A DNA stretch of 64,000 nt, from positions 62,001 through 126,000 of the forward strand of contig JAFGOZ010000524.1 of NCBI GenBank assembly GCA_016926235.1, written 5' to 3'. Within the stretch, counting starts at the first letter, position 1, and each line of letters opens with the position of its first letter. Origin of the DNA: Bacteroidales bacterium. Lineage in GTDB: Bacteria > Bacteroidota > Bacteroidia > Bacteroidales > UBA10428. Made by a program: the position numbers and the translations under genes. The notes under the pieces are model-generated. The model was given only the letters and a program-made list of their open reading frames with translations. It did no database searches and had not been told where the DNA came from. This document shows, piece after piece, positions 8,698 through 17,174 of this stretch.

Positions 8698-9332
8698 TTT
8701 TTCTTTGTTGTTCCATTTATATGAATTCGGGATTCTTCACCGTTAAAAAGCCTTTCAATATTTCTAAGATGTGTAAGAACAATAACTATTGCTAAAACTA
8801 CCGAATATATAGCAAAGGCAGATGATTCGATATGAAAAACAAAAAGAGTAAGTAAAGGGAAAGTGATGGACGCGATAATAGAGCCTAATGATACGTATTT
8901 AAACAATAATACAACTAATGCAAAAACTCCGAGTGCTGCTAATGCCGGGTAAAATTGAAATGCTAGTGTGATACCTAACATGGTTGCTACTCCTTTTCCT
9001 CCATTGAAGCGGGCAAAAACAGGAAATATATGTCCTACAACAGCTAAAAAACCAAGTGATAACATAAAAATATCATGGTTTAAAGTATCTGATTCAAAGT
9101 ATTGATTCAACAAGATGAGTTTTACTGAGGCAAATCCTTTTAGAATGTCAATAATTAATACGGGGACACCTGCTTTAGCTCCCAATACCCTGAACGTATT
9201 GTTTGCTCCTGCATTACCACTGCCATGTTCTCGTATATCAGTATTATAAAACACTTTACCGATCCAAACCGATGTTGGAATTGACCCCAATAAATATGAA
9301 CCTAGTAGTAATAAATAATTAATTACAGGCAT
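8694..9332 (-). CDS. plsY: Acyl-phosphate:glycerol-3-phosphate acyltransferase
   Basis: Inner-membrane enzyme adding the first acyl chain, from acyl-phosphate, to glycerol 3-phosphate in phospholipid synthesis. The three PlsY motifs are present: GSIPTSVWIGK with GSGNAGANNTFR, FNGGKGVATMLG, and a late LTHLRNIERLFNGEE. Five or so hydrophobic helices and a length of 212 residues fit. It is convergent with the MscS-like gene; the two stop codons share the sequence CTAG at 8694-8697. Confidence 0.95.
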   Translation of the reverse strand: MPVINYLLLLGSYLLGSIPTSVWIGKVFYNTDIREHGSGNAGANNTFRVLGAKAGVPVLIIDILKGFASVKLILLNQYFESDTLNHDIFMLSLGFLAVVGHIFPVFARFNGGKGVATMLGITLAFQFYPALAALGVFALVVLLFKYVSLGSIIASITFPLLTLFVFHIESSAFAIYSVVLAIVIVLTHLRNIERLFNGEESRIHINGTTKKN

Positions 9333-9409
9333 AAAAAAATTTTCCCCAAAAGTATAGAATTTTATTTATTTGAAAAATTGGGAGATAAATTATTGTTATG
9401 TTAATATAA

Positions 9410-9438
9410 AAAAGCTCCCTGGTCGCATCAGGGAGCTT
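9410..9438 (-). terminator. Intrinsic terminator after pckA
   Basis: AAGCTCCCT (9412-9420) and AGGGAGCTT (9430-9438) form a perfect 9-bp stem with a 9-nt loop. On the minus strand it lies 24 bp after the pckA stop and is followed by a run of T, as expected for a Rho-independent terminator. Confidence 0.88.
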
Positions 9439-9461
9439 AATATCAATGAGTTGAAAACTTA

Positions 9462-11078
9462 TTAAAGTTGAGGTCCCGCAGCTACTAATGCTTTACCTTC
9501 TTCATTGTCTGTATACTTTTCAAAGCTTTTAATAAATCGTGATGCAAGGTCTTTGGCATTGGTTTCCCAATCTGCCTTATTAGCATATGTATCACGGGGA
9601 TCAAGGATTTTACTGTCAACGCCTGCCAATTCGGTTGGAACTTCCAGGTTAAAGATTGGGATCATTTTGGTCGGAGCTTTTTCAATTGAACCATCAAGAA
9701 TCCTGTCAATAATACCACGGGTATCTTTGATAGAGATTCTTTTACCAGTCCCGTTCCATCCTGTATTTACAAGGTATGCAGTAGCTCCTGAAGCTTCCAT
9801 ACGCTTTACAAGTTCCTGTCCGTATTTTGTCGGATGTAATGAAAGGAAAGCTGCTCCAAAGCATGCTGAAAATGTAGGTTGTGGTTTAGTAATACCGCGC
9901 TCAGTACCAGCTAATTTTGCAGTAAATCCGCTTAAAAAGTGGTATTTTGTTTGTTCAGGTGTAAGTTTTGAAACCGGAGGCATTACGCCAAAAGCATCAG
10001 CTGTTAGAAAAATAACTTTTGAAGCATGACCACCTTTTGAAACAGGTTTTACGATGTTGTCAATATGATAGATAGGATAAGAAACGCGTGTATTTTCAGT
10101 TACAGAACCATCCGTGAAATCTATTTTACCATGTGCATCAACTGTTACGTTCTCCAGCAATGCATCTCTTTTAATCGCTTTGTAAATGTCTGGTTCACTT
10201 TCCTTATCCAGGTTAATGGTTTTGGCATAGCAACCCCCTTCAAAGTTAAACACTCCGTCATTATCCCATCCATGTTCATCATCTCCAATGAGGGCTCTTT
10301 TTGGATCAGTGGAAAGGGTGGTTTTTCCTGTTCCGGATAAACCAAAGAAAATGGCTACATCTCCATCTTTCCCGACATTTGCAGAACAATGCATAGCGGC
10401 AATTCCCTTAAGTGGAAGATAATAATTCATCATGGCAAACATACCTTTTTTCATCTCTCCTCCATACCAGCTTCCACCTACCACATGCATTTTTTCTGTA
10501 AGGTTAAAAACAGTATATACTTCAGAATTTAATCCATGCTCTTTCCATTTTGGATTTACTGTTTTTGAGGCATTTAATGAAACAAAATCAGGTTTGCCAT
10601 AATTTTTTAGCTCCTCTTCAGTAGGGCGAATGAACATATTTTTAACAAAATGAGCTTGCCATGCTACTTCCATAATAAACCTGATTTTTAATCTTGAGTC
10701 AGGATTAGCACCGCAGAAGGTGTCCATTACAAATAATCTTTTACCTGAAAGTTGTTTTACGGTATTTGCTTTTAGGTCATTCCAAACCTCAGTACTTACT
10801 GGTTTATTATCATTTTTTGCAAAGTCAGATGTCCACCAGATTGTATTTTCAGTAGTACTATCTTTTACAATGTATTTATCCCTAGGAGATCTACCTGTAA
10901 ATACTCCTGTCATTACATTTACAGCATCTAATTCTGTCAATTGACCCTTTTCATATCCTTCCAACCCGGGTTTCATTTCCTCTTCATACAATTCATCGTA
11001 TGATGGGTTGTATACGATTTCTTTTACATCGGTTATTCCGTACACCGAAAGATCGAGGTTGTGATTTTTAATACTCAT
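9462..11078 (-). CDS. pckA: ATP-type phosphoenolpyruvate carboxykinase
   Basis: Interconverts oxaloacetate + ATP and phosphoenolpyruvate + CO2 + ADP. The ATP-dependent class is shown by the P-loop GLSGTGKTT (246-254), the second kinase motif IGDDEHGW (264-271), substrate-binding TGRSPRDK (61-68) and a [14 protein letters not shown] segment that is typical of bacterial PckA. Length 538 is standard. In fermentative Bacteroidota this enzyme often works in the carboxylating direction towards succinate; that is inference here. The neighbouring ppdK, in the same direction but with its own terminator, acts on the same metabolite. Confidence 0.97.
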   Translation of the reverse strand: MSIKNHNLDLSVYGITDVKEIVYNPSYDELYEEEMKPGLEGYEKGQLTELDAVNVMTGVFTGRSPRDKYIVKDSTTENTIWWTSDFAKNDNKPVSTEVWNDLKANTVKQLSGKRLFVMDTFCGANPDSRLKIRFIMEVAWQAHFVKNMFIRPTEEELKNYGKPDFVSLNASKTVNPKWKEHGLNSEVYTVFNLTEKMHVVGGSWYGGEMKKGMFAMMNYYLPLKGIAAMHCSANVGKDGDVAIFFGLSGTGKTTLSTDPKRALIGDDEHGWDNDGVFNFEGGCYAKTINLDKESEPDIYKAIKRDALLENVTVDAHGKIDFTDGSVTENTRVSYPIYHIDNIVKPVSKGGHASKVIFLTADAFGVMPPVSKLTPEQTKYHFLSGFTAKLAGTERGITKPQPTFSACFGAAFLSLHPTKYGQELVKRMEASGATAYLVNTGWNGTGKRISIKDTRGIIDRILDGSIEKAPTKMIPIFNLEVPTELAGVDSKILDPRDTYANKADWETNAKDLASRFIKSFEKYTDNEEGKALVAAGPQL

Positions 11079-11157
11079 AATTGTTAGAATTTATAGTTAA
11101 ATATTCACATATGTTCATTACTGCAATTATCCTCCCAAAAAATATATTTTTAACATA

Positions 11158-11183
11158 GAAAAGCAGGCCTAAGCCTGCTTTTA
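11158..11183 (-). terminator. Intrinsic terminator after ppdK
   Basis: AAAGCAGGC (11160-11168) pairs with GCCTGCTTT (11173-11181) around the loop CTAA. It lies 12 bp past the ppdK stop on the minus strand and is followed by TTTTCT. Confidence 0.85.
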
Positions 11184-11194
11184 TAAACAATATT

Positions 11195-13903
11195 TTAACG
11201 AAGGGCTGCTTGTGCCGCCGCCAGACGTGCAATAGGCACTCTGAATGGCGAACAGCTTACATAGTTCATTCCAACCCTGTGGCAAAATTCCACAGAGCTT
11301 GGCTCACCACCATGCTCACCGCAAATACCTACTTTCAGGTCTTTACGTGTGCTTCTTCCTTTTTTCACACCCATGTCAACCAGTTGGCCAACACCTTCCT
11401 GGTCGAGCACCTGGAATGGATCGTTTTTCAATATACCTTTATTGATGTATACAGGTAAAAATTTACCTGCATCATCCCTTGAATAACCAAAGGTCATCTG
11501 GGTAAGGTCGTTGGTACCGAAAGAGAAGAACTCAGCTACTTCTGCAATAGCATCTGCTGTAAGGGCAGCTCTTGGTATCTCGATCATGGTTCCAAGCATA
11601 TAGTCAATTTTTTCTCCTTTTTCAGAGAAAACTTTATCAGCTACCTTTCTTACTATATCTTCCTGCATTTTTAATTCTTTTACAGTACCGATAAGTGGGA
11701 TCATTATTTCAGGATACGCTTTAATTCCTTCTTTCTTCAATTCCATTGCAGCTTCAATAATAGCGCGGGCCTGCATCTCTGTGATTTCAGGATAAGTGTT
11801 TCCTAAACGGCAACCTCTGTGTCCCAGCATGGGGTTGAATTCGTGAAGATCCTCCACTTTTTGTTTTATTTGTTCAACAGAAATCCCCATTTCCTTAGCC
11901 ATTTCCTTTTGGTTAGCTTCTTCATGAGGTACAAACTCATGTAGAGGTGGATCAAGCAAACGAACGGTAACAGGTAGTCCATCCATTGCACGAAATACAT
12001 CTTTGAAGTCGTTACGTTGAATTGGCAGAAGCTTATCTAATGCTTTTCTTCTTCCGGTTTCATCATCAGCAAGGATCATTTCGCGCATGGCTTTAATCCT
12101 TTCTCCTTCGAAGAACATATGCTCAGTGCGGCAAAGGCCGATACCTTCAGCTCCAAATTTCCGTGCTTGTTTAGCATCTCTTTCAGTTTCAGCATTGGTA
12201 CGAACTTTTAGAGTTCTGTATTTATCGGCAAGTTTCATTATTTCACCAAAGTCACCGCTCAATTCAGGATCGATAGTAGCGATTTTACCTTCGTAAACTT
12301 CTCCGGTTGAACCATTTAATGAAATCCAGTCACCATCTTTAAAAATTTTACCACTGGCTTTTAAAGTTCGGTCTTTATAATTGATCACACATTCTCCGGC
12401 ACCTGAAACGCAACATTTACCCATACCACGTGCTACTACAGCAGCGTGAGAAGTCATGCCTCCACGGGCAGTAAGAATACCTTTTGCGATATCCATACCT
12501 TCAAGATCTTCAGGCGAAGTTTCGATACGTACTAATATCGTTGTTGGATATTTTTTAGCTTCATCTGCGTGGAAAACGATCTGACCTGTTGCAGCACCTG
12601 GAGATGCTGGTAAACCTTTAGCAACAACATTTGCGTTTTTGATAGCCGTTTTGTCAAATACCGGGTGTAATAATTCATCTAATTTGTTAGGTTCCTGACG
12701 TAGAATTGCTTTCTTTTCATCAAGCATACCTTCTCTTACAAGATCCATGGCAATTTTAACCATGGCAGCAGCTGTACGCTTACCGTTACGGGTTTGAAGC
12801 ATCCAAAGTTTACCATCCTGTATGGTGAACTCAAGGTCTTGCATATCTTTGAAATACTTTTCAAGTTTGTCCTGAGTTTCATTCAATTCTTTGTATGCAG
12901 CAGGCATAGCTTCTTCCAGTGAAGGATATTTGCTTGCTCTTTCTGATTCAGAAATTCCAGCAAGTACAGCCCATCTTTTTGAACCTTCCAATGTAATTTG
13001 TTGTGGTGTACGAATACCAGCAACCACGTCTTCGCCTTGAGCATCAATTAAATATTCACCGTTAAAGAGGTTTTCTCCAGTAGCAGCATCTCTTGTAAAC
13101 GCAACACCTGTGCCTGAGTTTTTCCCCATATTACCAAATACCATAGCCTGAACATTCACAGCAGTACCCCATTCTTCAGGGATCTGGTTCATTGCACGGT
13201 AGTATTTAGCACGTGGGTTCATCCAACTGTCAAATACAGCACAAACAGCACCCCAAAGTTGTTCCCATGGATCAACTGGGAAATCATGGCCGGTCTTCTT
13301 TTTTACAGCCGCCTTAAATTTAACAACCAGTTCTTTCAAATCGTCTACTGATAGATCTGTATCGTTCTCTACACCTTTAGATTCTTTTACCTCATCCATA
13401 ATCTCTTCAAAAGGATCGATGTCTTCTTTAGATTCTGGTTTCATTCCCAGAACTACATCTCCGTACATTTGTACGAAACGACGATAAGAGTCCCATGCAA
13501 AGCGCTCGTTTCCTGATTTTTTTGTAATACCTTGTACAGCATCGTCATTCAATCCTAAATTAAGAACTGTGTCCATCATTCCTGGCATTGAAACCCTGGC
13601 TCCTGAACGGACAGATACTAAAAGAGGATTCTCCTTATCACCAAATTTCATATTCATGATACCTTCAACATAGGCTACAGCTTTTTCAACATCAGCTTTT
13701 AGCAAAGCAACCACTTTGTCTTTTCCAAGTTGATTGTATTCTGTACAAACATCAGTTGTAATAGTAAAACCAGGAGGAACAGGCACTCCAATAAGGTTCA
13801 TCTCTGCAAGATTAGCTCCCTTTCCGCCAAGCAAATTCTTCATGTCAGCTTTACCTTCAGCCTGCTTATTTCCAAAGGTGTAAACGCGTTTAACATCGGC
13901 CAT
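11195..13903 (-). CDS. ppdK: Pyruvate, phosphate dikinase
   Basis: Reversibly converts pyruvate + ATP + Pi to phosphoenolpyruvate + AMP + PPi. Domains in order: ATP-grasp nucleotide-binding domain (GGKGANLAEM at 27-36; SVRSGARVSMPGMMD near 98-111), the swivelling phospho-histidine domain with TARGGMTSHAAVV and catalytic His486, and the C-terminal TIM barrel with GTMIEIPRAAL, FFSFGTNDLTQM and the acid/base cysteine in GICGEHGGEP. Length 902 is normal. With pckA next door and pyk at 60 kb, the organism can move carbon both ways across the phosphoenolpyruvate-pyruvate step. Confidence 0.98.
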   Translation of the reverse strand: MADVKRVYTFGNKQAEGKADMKNLLGGKGANLAEMNLIGVPVPPGFTITTDVCTEYNQLGKDKVVALLKADVEKAVAYVEGIMNMKFGDKENPLLVSVRSGARVSMPGMMDTVLNLGLNDDAVQGITKKSGNERFAWDSYRRFVQMYGDVVLGMKPESKEDIDPFEEIMDEVKESKGVENDTDLSVDDLKELVVKFKAAVKKKTGHDFPVDPWEQLWGAVCAVFDSWMNPRAKYYRAMNQIPEEWGTAVNVQAMVFGNMGKNSGTGVAFTRDAATGENLFNGEYLIDAQGEDVVAGIRTPQQITLEGSKRWAVLAGISESERASKYPSLEEAMPAAYKELNETQDKLEKYFKDMQDLEFTIQDGKLWMLQTRNGKRTAAAMVKIAMDLVREGMLDEKKAILRQEPNKLDELLHPVFDKTAIKNANVVAKGLPASPGAATGQIVFHADEAKKYPTTILVRIETSPEDLEGMDIAKGILTARGGMTSHAAVVARGMGKCCVSGAGECVINYKDRTLKASGKIFKDGDWISLNGSTGEVYEGKIATIDPELSGDFGEIMKLADKYRTLKVRTNAETERDAKQARKFGAEGIGLCRTEHMFFEGERIKAMREMILADDETGRRKALDKLLPIQRNDFKDVFRAMDGLPVTVRLLDPPLHEFVPHEEANQKEMAKEMGISVEQIKQKVEDLHEFNPMLGHRGCRLGNTYPEITEMQARAIIEAAMELKKEGIKAYPEIMIPLIGTVKELKMQEDIVRKVADKVFSEKGEKIDYMLGTMIEIPRAALTADAIAEVAEFFSFGTNDLTQMTFGYSRDDAGKFLPVYINKGILKNDPFQVLDQEGVGQLVDMGVKKGRSTRKDLKVGICGEHGGEPSSVEFCHRVGMNYVSCSPFRVPIARLAAAQAALR

Positions 13904-13975
13904 AATATTATCCTTTCAAATTATTGTAAATTATTGATTTGTAATTATTTAAAAAAATGTAAATTATAAAGTTCA

Positions 13976-13983
13976 CAAAGGTA
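13976..13983 (-). promoter_or_regulatory. Candidate -7 promoter box of ppdK
   Basis: TACCTTTG on the minus strand, an exact TAnnTTTG match 72 bp before the ppdK ATG. No TTTG is seen at the -33 distance. Confidence 0.38.
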
Positions 13984-14124
13984 AAAAAAAATGGGAAAAT
14001 GTAATATTAAATTAATTTTAAATAAGGGGTAAAATGATTGAAAATTTGGTTTTTATCCCCAAATGTCATATTGTAAGGAGGAGTAAAACAGGAATTTTTT
14101 AAAAAATCTAATAAGATATACTTT

Positions 14125-15057
14125 CTAAAACCAGTTTTTCTTTCTAAAGATATACACTCCCAGGTAAGCAATTATTGCAGATCCAACAAGTATCCCGGGG
14201 AAGGCATAAACCGAATGCTCAATAAAATTGGTGACGTTCATACCATAGATGCTGGCAATAAGAGTGGGGATCATTAAAATGATGGATATAGATGTTAATT
14301 GCTTCATAACAACGTTCAGGTTATTGGAAATAACCGAAGCAAAGGCATCCATCATACCACTTTGAATATCAGAGTATATCTGCGCCATTTCAGCTGCCTG
14401 CTTGTTTTCAATGATCGCATCTTCGAGAAGATCTTCATTGATTTCGGATAAATTTGCCATTTTTGAATTTCTGAACTTTGCCAGAACTAATTCATTACCT
14501 TTTAGTGATGTAGTAAAATATACAAGGCTTTTTTCCATTTTTAAAAGTTTCTGTAACTCTTTGTTTCGTATTGATTTTTCCAGATCCTGTTCAATCAGGG
14601 ATGTCTGCTGATTAATCTGTTTCAGGTATTTCAAATAAATGTTTGCTGAATGTAAAAACAGTTTCAGGATGAAATTGATAGAATCATTTACTTTTTGATA
14701 CTGACCCCGGTATAATGATGGCTGGGCAGATGGAAGTACTTCATTATCGTTTGAACATATAGTGATTACATGATCATGAGACATAAATATTCCCAGGGGA
14801 ATAGTGTGAAAGGGGACACCATTGGAGTTGAACTGAACAGGGATACGCAGAATGATAAGTGTAAAGTCATCATCGTATTCCAGACGAGGACGTTCATCAA
14901 TGTCAAGTATATCCTGTATAATATCTTCAGGAACTTTGAACTCGTTTTTCAATAATGAAATCTCTTGTGGGTCAGGTGCTACTACATTAATCCAGCATCC
15001 CTTTTCTGCCCCGGTTATTTCTACATAACCCCCCAGGCTTTTGTAAAATTTCATCAT
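14125..15057 (-). CDS. corA: CorA-family magnesium/cobalt transporter
   Basis: Pentameric divalent-cation channel of the inner membrane. The C-terminus shows the two CorA helices: the first ends in the signature YGMNV (in IASIYGMNVTNFIEH), then a second hydrophobic helix and a basic tail FRKKNWF. The N-terminal 240 residues form the cytoplasmic funnel domain, including a long alpha-helical region. Length (310) is usual. Two ATGs are adjacent; the first sits 7 nt after a perfect AGGAGG, which is rare in this genome and decides the start. The 5' leader is GC-rich and foldable (see 15058-15176), which suggests translational control, plausibly by Mg2+. Confidence 0.93.
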   Translation of the reverse strand: MMKFYKSLGGYVEITGAEKGCWINVVAPDPQEISLLKNEFKVPEDIIQDILDIDERPRLEYDDDFTLIILRIPVQFNSNGVPFHTIPLGIFMSHDHVITICSNDNEVLPSAQPSLYRGQYQKVNDSINFILKLFLHSANIYLKYLKQINQQTSLIEQDLEKSIRNKELQKLLKMEKSLVYFTTSLKGNELVLAKFRNSKMANLSEINEDLLEDAIIENKQAAEMAQIYSDIQSGMMDAFASVISNNLNVVMKQLTSISIILMIPTLIASIYGMNVTNFIEHSVYAFPGILVGSAIIAYLGVYIFRKKNWF

Positions 15058-15176
15058 GTTGCTGCCTCCTGCTTTTATAACCGCGAGGAGACGCTAGGAA
15101 GGCCCCCTGAGGTTAGATTTTATTCTGTTTACTATGGTATGGGCCTTCGTCCATGTCTGTTTTTACTTTAAAATTT
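15058..15176 (-). promoter_or_regulatory. Structured 5' leader of corA with a maskable Shine-Dalgarno site
   Basis: In an AT-rich spacer this leader stands out as GC-rich. On the transcript, GAAGGCCC (15148-15141) pairs perfectly with GGGCCTTC (15105-15098), and GGAC just upstream can pair with GTCT (15092-15089) beyond a 5-nt bulge. Next, CTCCT (15090-15086) can pair with AGGAG (15070-15066), which is the Shine-Dalgarno sequence. The outer extension and the SD hairpin share two nucleotides, so they may compete. The pairings are read directly from the sequence; a switching role is inferred. It does not look like the known M-box Mg2+ riboswitch. Confidence 0.5.
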
Positions 15177-15182
15177 CAGCTA

Positions 15183-15190
15183 CAAATTTA
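15183..15190 (-). promoter_or_regulatory. Candidate -7 promoter box of corA
   Basis: TAAATTTG on the minus strand matches TAnnTTTG exactly. A start about 7 nt further on would give a leader of roughly 118 nt, covering all of the paired segments described at 15058-15176. Confidence 0.42.
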
Positions 15191-15246
15191 TGAATAATAT
15201 TCACTTACCAGAAGGAATATTCATTTTTTATTCTTACTCGGAGAAA

Positions 15247-16722
15247 TTAATATGCCTTTGCAAACAATACCCTCTGTTTTGATGGTTTCCCTGAATATAT
15301 ACATTTTCCTTCTTCTCCATCTGTATCAAAAGGTATACAACGAATTGTAGCTTTTGTTTCCTGCTTTATTTTTTCTTCTGTTTCAGGAGTCCCGTCCCAG
15401 TGTGCAGATACAAAACCGGCCCCGGTCTCAATGAGCTTTTTAAATTCCTCGTAATCATCAACCTTGTAGGTGTTTTCATTACGGTATTTTAATGCTTTAT
15501 CATAAATGTTTGTTTGCATTTCTTTTAAAAGGTTCTTCACAGTATCAATCACTATATCCTGGCTGATTGAGCTTTTTTCAAGTGTATCTCTGCGGGCAAC
15601 CTCAATGGTATTGTTAGCAATATCCCTTGGTCCTAATGCCAGGCGAACAGGTACCCCTTTTAATTCATATTCTGCAAATTTCCAGCCTGGTTTGTGGGTA
15701 TCTCTGTTGTCAAATTTTACAGAGATACCTTGTGCAATAAGTTTCTCCTTAATTTCGTTCGCAACTTTGGAGATGTTTTCCAATTCTTCATCACCCTTAT
15801 ATATAGGAACTATTACTGCCTGAACAGGAGCAAGGTCAGGAGGCAGAACCAAACCATTGTCGTCAGAATGGGCCATAACAAGGGCTCCCATAAGTCTTGT
15901 GGACACCCCCCATGATGTAGCCCATACGTATTCCAGCTTACTTTCCTTACTTAAATATTTTACATCAAAAGCTTTGGCAAAATTCTGTCCCAAAAAATGG
16001 GATGTGCCGCATTGCAGGGCTTTCCCATCCTGCATAAGGGCTTCAATACAAAGTGTATCCAAAGCACCGGCGAATCGTTCGCTATCAGTCTTTTTGCCTT
16101 TTATTACAGGAATAGCGAGATACTTCTCAGCAAATTCTGTATATATATCCAGCATTCTATAAGTTTCATCAATAGCTTCCTGCTTTGTGGCATGTGCAGT
16201 ATGACCTTCCTGCCATAAAAATTCTGCAGTCCGAAGGAATAATCGGGTACGCATTTCCCAGCGTACAACGTTAGCCCATTGATTGCATAAAATGGGCAGA
16301 TCGCGATAAGATTGTATCCAGTTTTTATAGGTATTCCAAATTATAGTTTCTGAAGTTGGACGCACTATAAGTTCTTCTTCGAGTTTGGCATCAGGGTCCA
16401 CAATTACTCCTTTACCATTGGGATCATTTTTTAACCTGTAATGGGTAACAACAGCACATTCTTTCGCAAATCCTTCTACGTGACTGGCTTCCTTGCTAAA
16501 GAATGATTTTGGAATGAAAAGAGGAAAATATGCATTTACATGTCCGGTCTCTTTAAACATTTTATCGAGGATATCCCTCATGCGTTCCCAAATGGCATAT
16601 CCATAGGGTTTAATAACCATACATCCTCTTACTGCTGAATTCTCAGCTAAATCTGCTTTAATCACCAGGTCATTATACCATTGAGAGTAATCTTCTGCTC
16701 TGCTTGTCAATACTTTTGCCAT
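15247..16722 (-). CDS. proS: Prolyl-tRNA synthetase, short archaeal/eukaryotic type
   Basis: Charges tRNA-Pro with proline. Class II synthetase motifs are visible: motif 1 around [16 protein letters not shown], motif 2 in [23 protein letters not shown], split here as [13 protein letters not shown] and QEGHTAH, and motif 3 in [15 protein letters not shown]. The 491-residue length and the N-terminal [10 protein letters not shown] identify the archaeal/eukaryote-like form (ProS type 3), which lacks the editing insertion found between motifs 2 and 3 in the long bacterial form. An anticodon-binding domain follows ([11 protein letters not shown]) and a C-terminal domain ends the protein. It precedes corA in the same direction. 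Confidence 0.96.
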   Translation of the reverse strand: MAKVLTSRAEDYSQWYNDLVIKADLAENSAVRGCMVIKPYGYAIWERMRDILDKMFKETGHVNAYFPLFIPKSFFSKEASHVEGFAKECAVVTHYRLKNDPNGKGVIVDPDAKLEEELIVRPTSETIIWNTYKNWIQSYRDLPILCNQWANVVRWEMRTRLFLRTAEFLWQEGHTAHATKQEAIDETYRMLDIYTEFAEKYLAIPVIKGKKTDSERFAGALDTLCIEALMQDGKALQCGTSHFLGQNFAKAFDVKYLSKESKLEYVWATSWGVSTRLMGALVMAHSDDNGLVLPPDLAPVQAVIVPIYKGDEELENISKVANEIKEKLIAQGISVKFDNRDTHKPGWKFAEYELKGVPVRLALGPRDIANNTIEVARRDTLEKSSISQDIVIDTVKNLLKEMQTNIYDKALKYRNENTYKVDDYEEFKKLIETGAGFVSAHWDGTPETEEKIKQETKATIRCIPFDTDGEEGKCIYSGKPSKQRVLFAKAY

Positions 16723-16819
16723 CTTGAAAAAAAATTATTTTTAAAGCCCTGCAAATTAAATACTTTTTTATGAAAAATGGTAGGATGGGGGAAGGAAATA
16801 TGTATAATGTACAATTTAT

Positions 16820-16905
16820 AATGAATAATGCATAATGGTGAGTATGAGGATACTTTGTCTGAGTTCAAAAAATCTGACAACGATTTAGGTTAGAAGAAGA
16901 TAAGG
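16820..16905 (+). repeat. Degenerate dispersed repeat, copy 1
   Basis: Begins AATGAATAATGCATAATGG and ends near GATAAGG. A related segment at 62370-62440 begins AATGAATAATGTATAATGG (one difference) and continues with recognisable GAGTTC, C(T/C)GACA and TTAGGTTAGAA/TTTGGTGTAGAA blocks with small gaps. Both copies are followed by a short tandem repeat. Confidence 0.55.
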
Positions 16906-16930
16906 ATTAATCTATACCCAAACTACTTCC

Positions 16931-16958
16931 GTCTTCTGTCTTCTGTCTTCTGTCTTCG
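16931..16958 (+). repeat. 7-bp tandem repeat (GTCTTCT) x4
   Basis: Four consecutive units GTCTTCT, GTCTTCT, GTCTTCT, GTCTTCG. Intergenic; no coding role seen. Confidence 0.9.
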
Positions 16959-17161
16959 GACTTCAATTAAAACAAACCATGTTATTAAATCGTATAATAT
17001 AGTTGGGAACTGGTAATTTTATTAATTATCTTTATCGCGCTGTACGTTCTGTTATCTGTTGATAAAAATCCTTGTAAAATGAGGAATTTTTATAGTTTTT
17101 TAACACTTTGGTATAGTATTTGTATTTTATTCATTAAAGAGTAAAAATTAAAAAAATATAT

Positions 17162-17167
17162 AGGAGG
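17162..17167 (+). promoter_or_regulatory. Perfect Shine-Dalgarno site before the Tyr-rich lipoprotein gene
   Basis: AGGAGG lies 7 nt before the ATG at 17175. Most genes in this window, including the next one at 18740, lack any such site, so this fixes the start and marks the gene as unusual. Confidence 0.8.
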
Positions 17168-17174
17168 TTGAGCC

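Larger units (their letters stand above)
16723..17174. other. Gene-free spacer with a dispersed repeat and a short tandem repeat
   Basis: No gene is apparent. It contains one copy of a degenerate dispersed repeat (16820-16905), four copies of a 7-bp unit (16931-16958), and the upstream region of the Tyr-rich lipoprotein gene with its strong Shine-Dalgarno site at 17162-17167. Confidence 0.7.

Noticed and set aside
15058..15176. Known M-box or Mn2+ (yybP-ykoY) riboswitch before corA
   Set aside because: Conserved core sequences of those classes were not seen, so only a generic structured leader is claimed.
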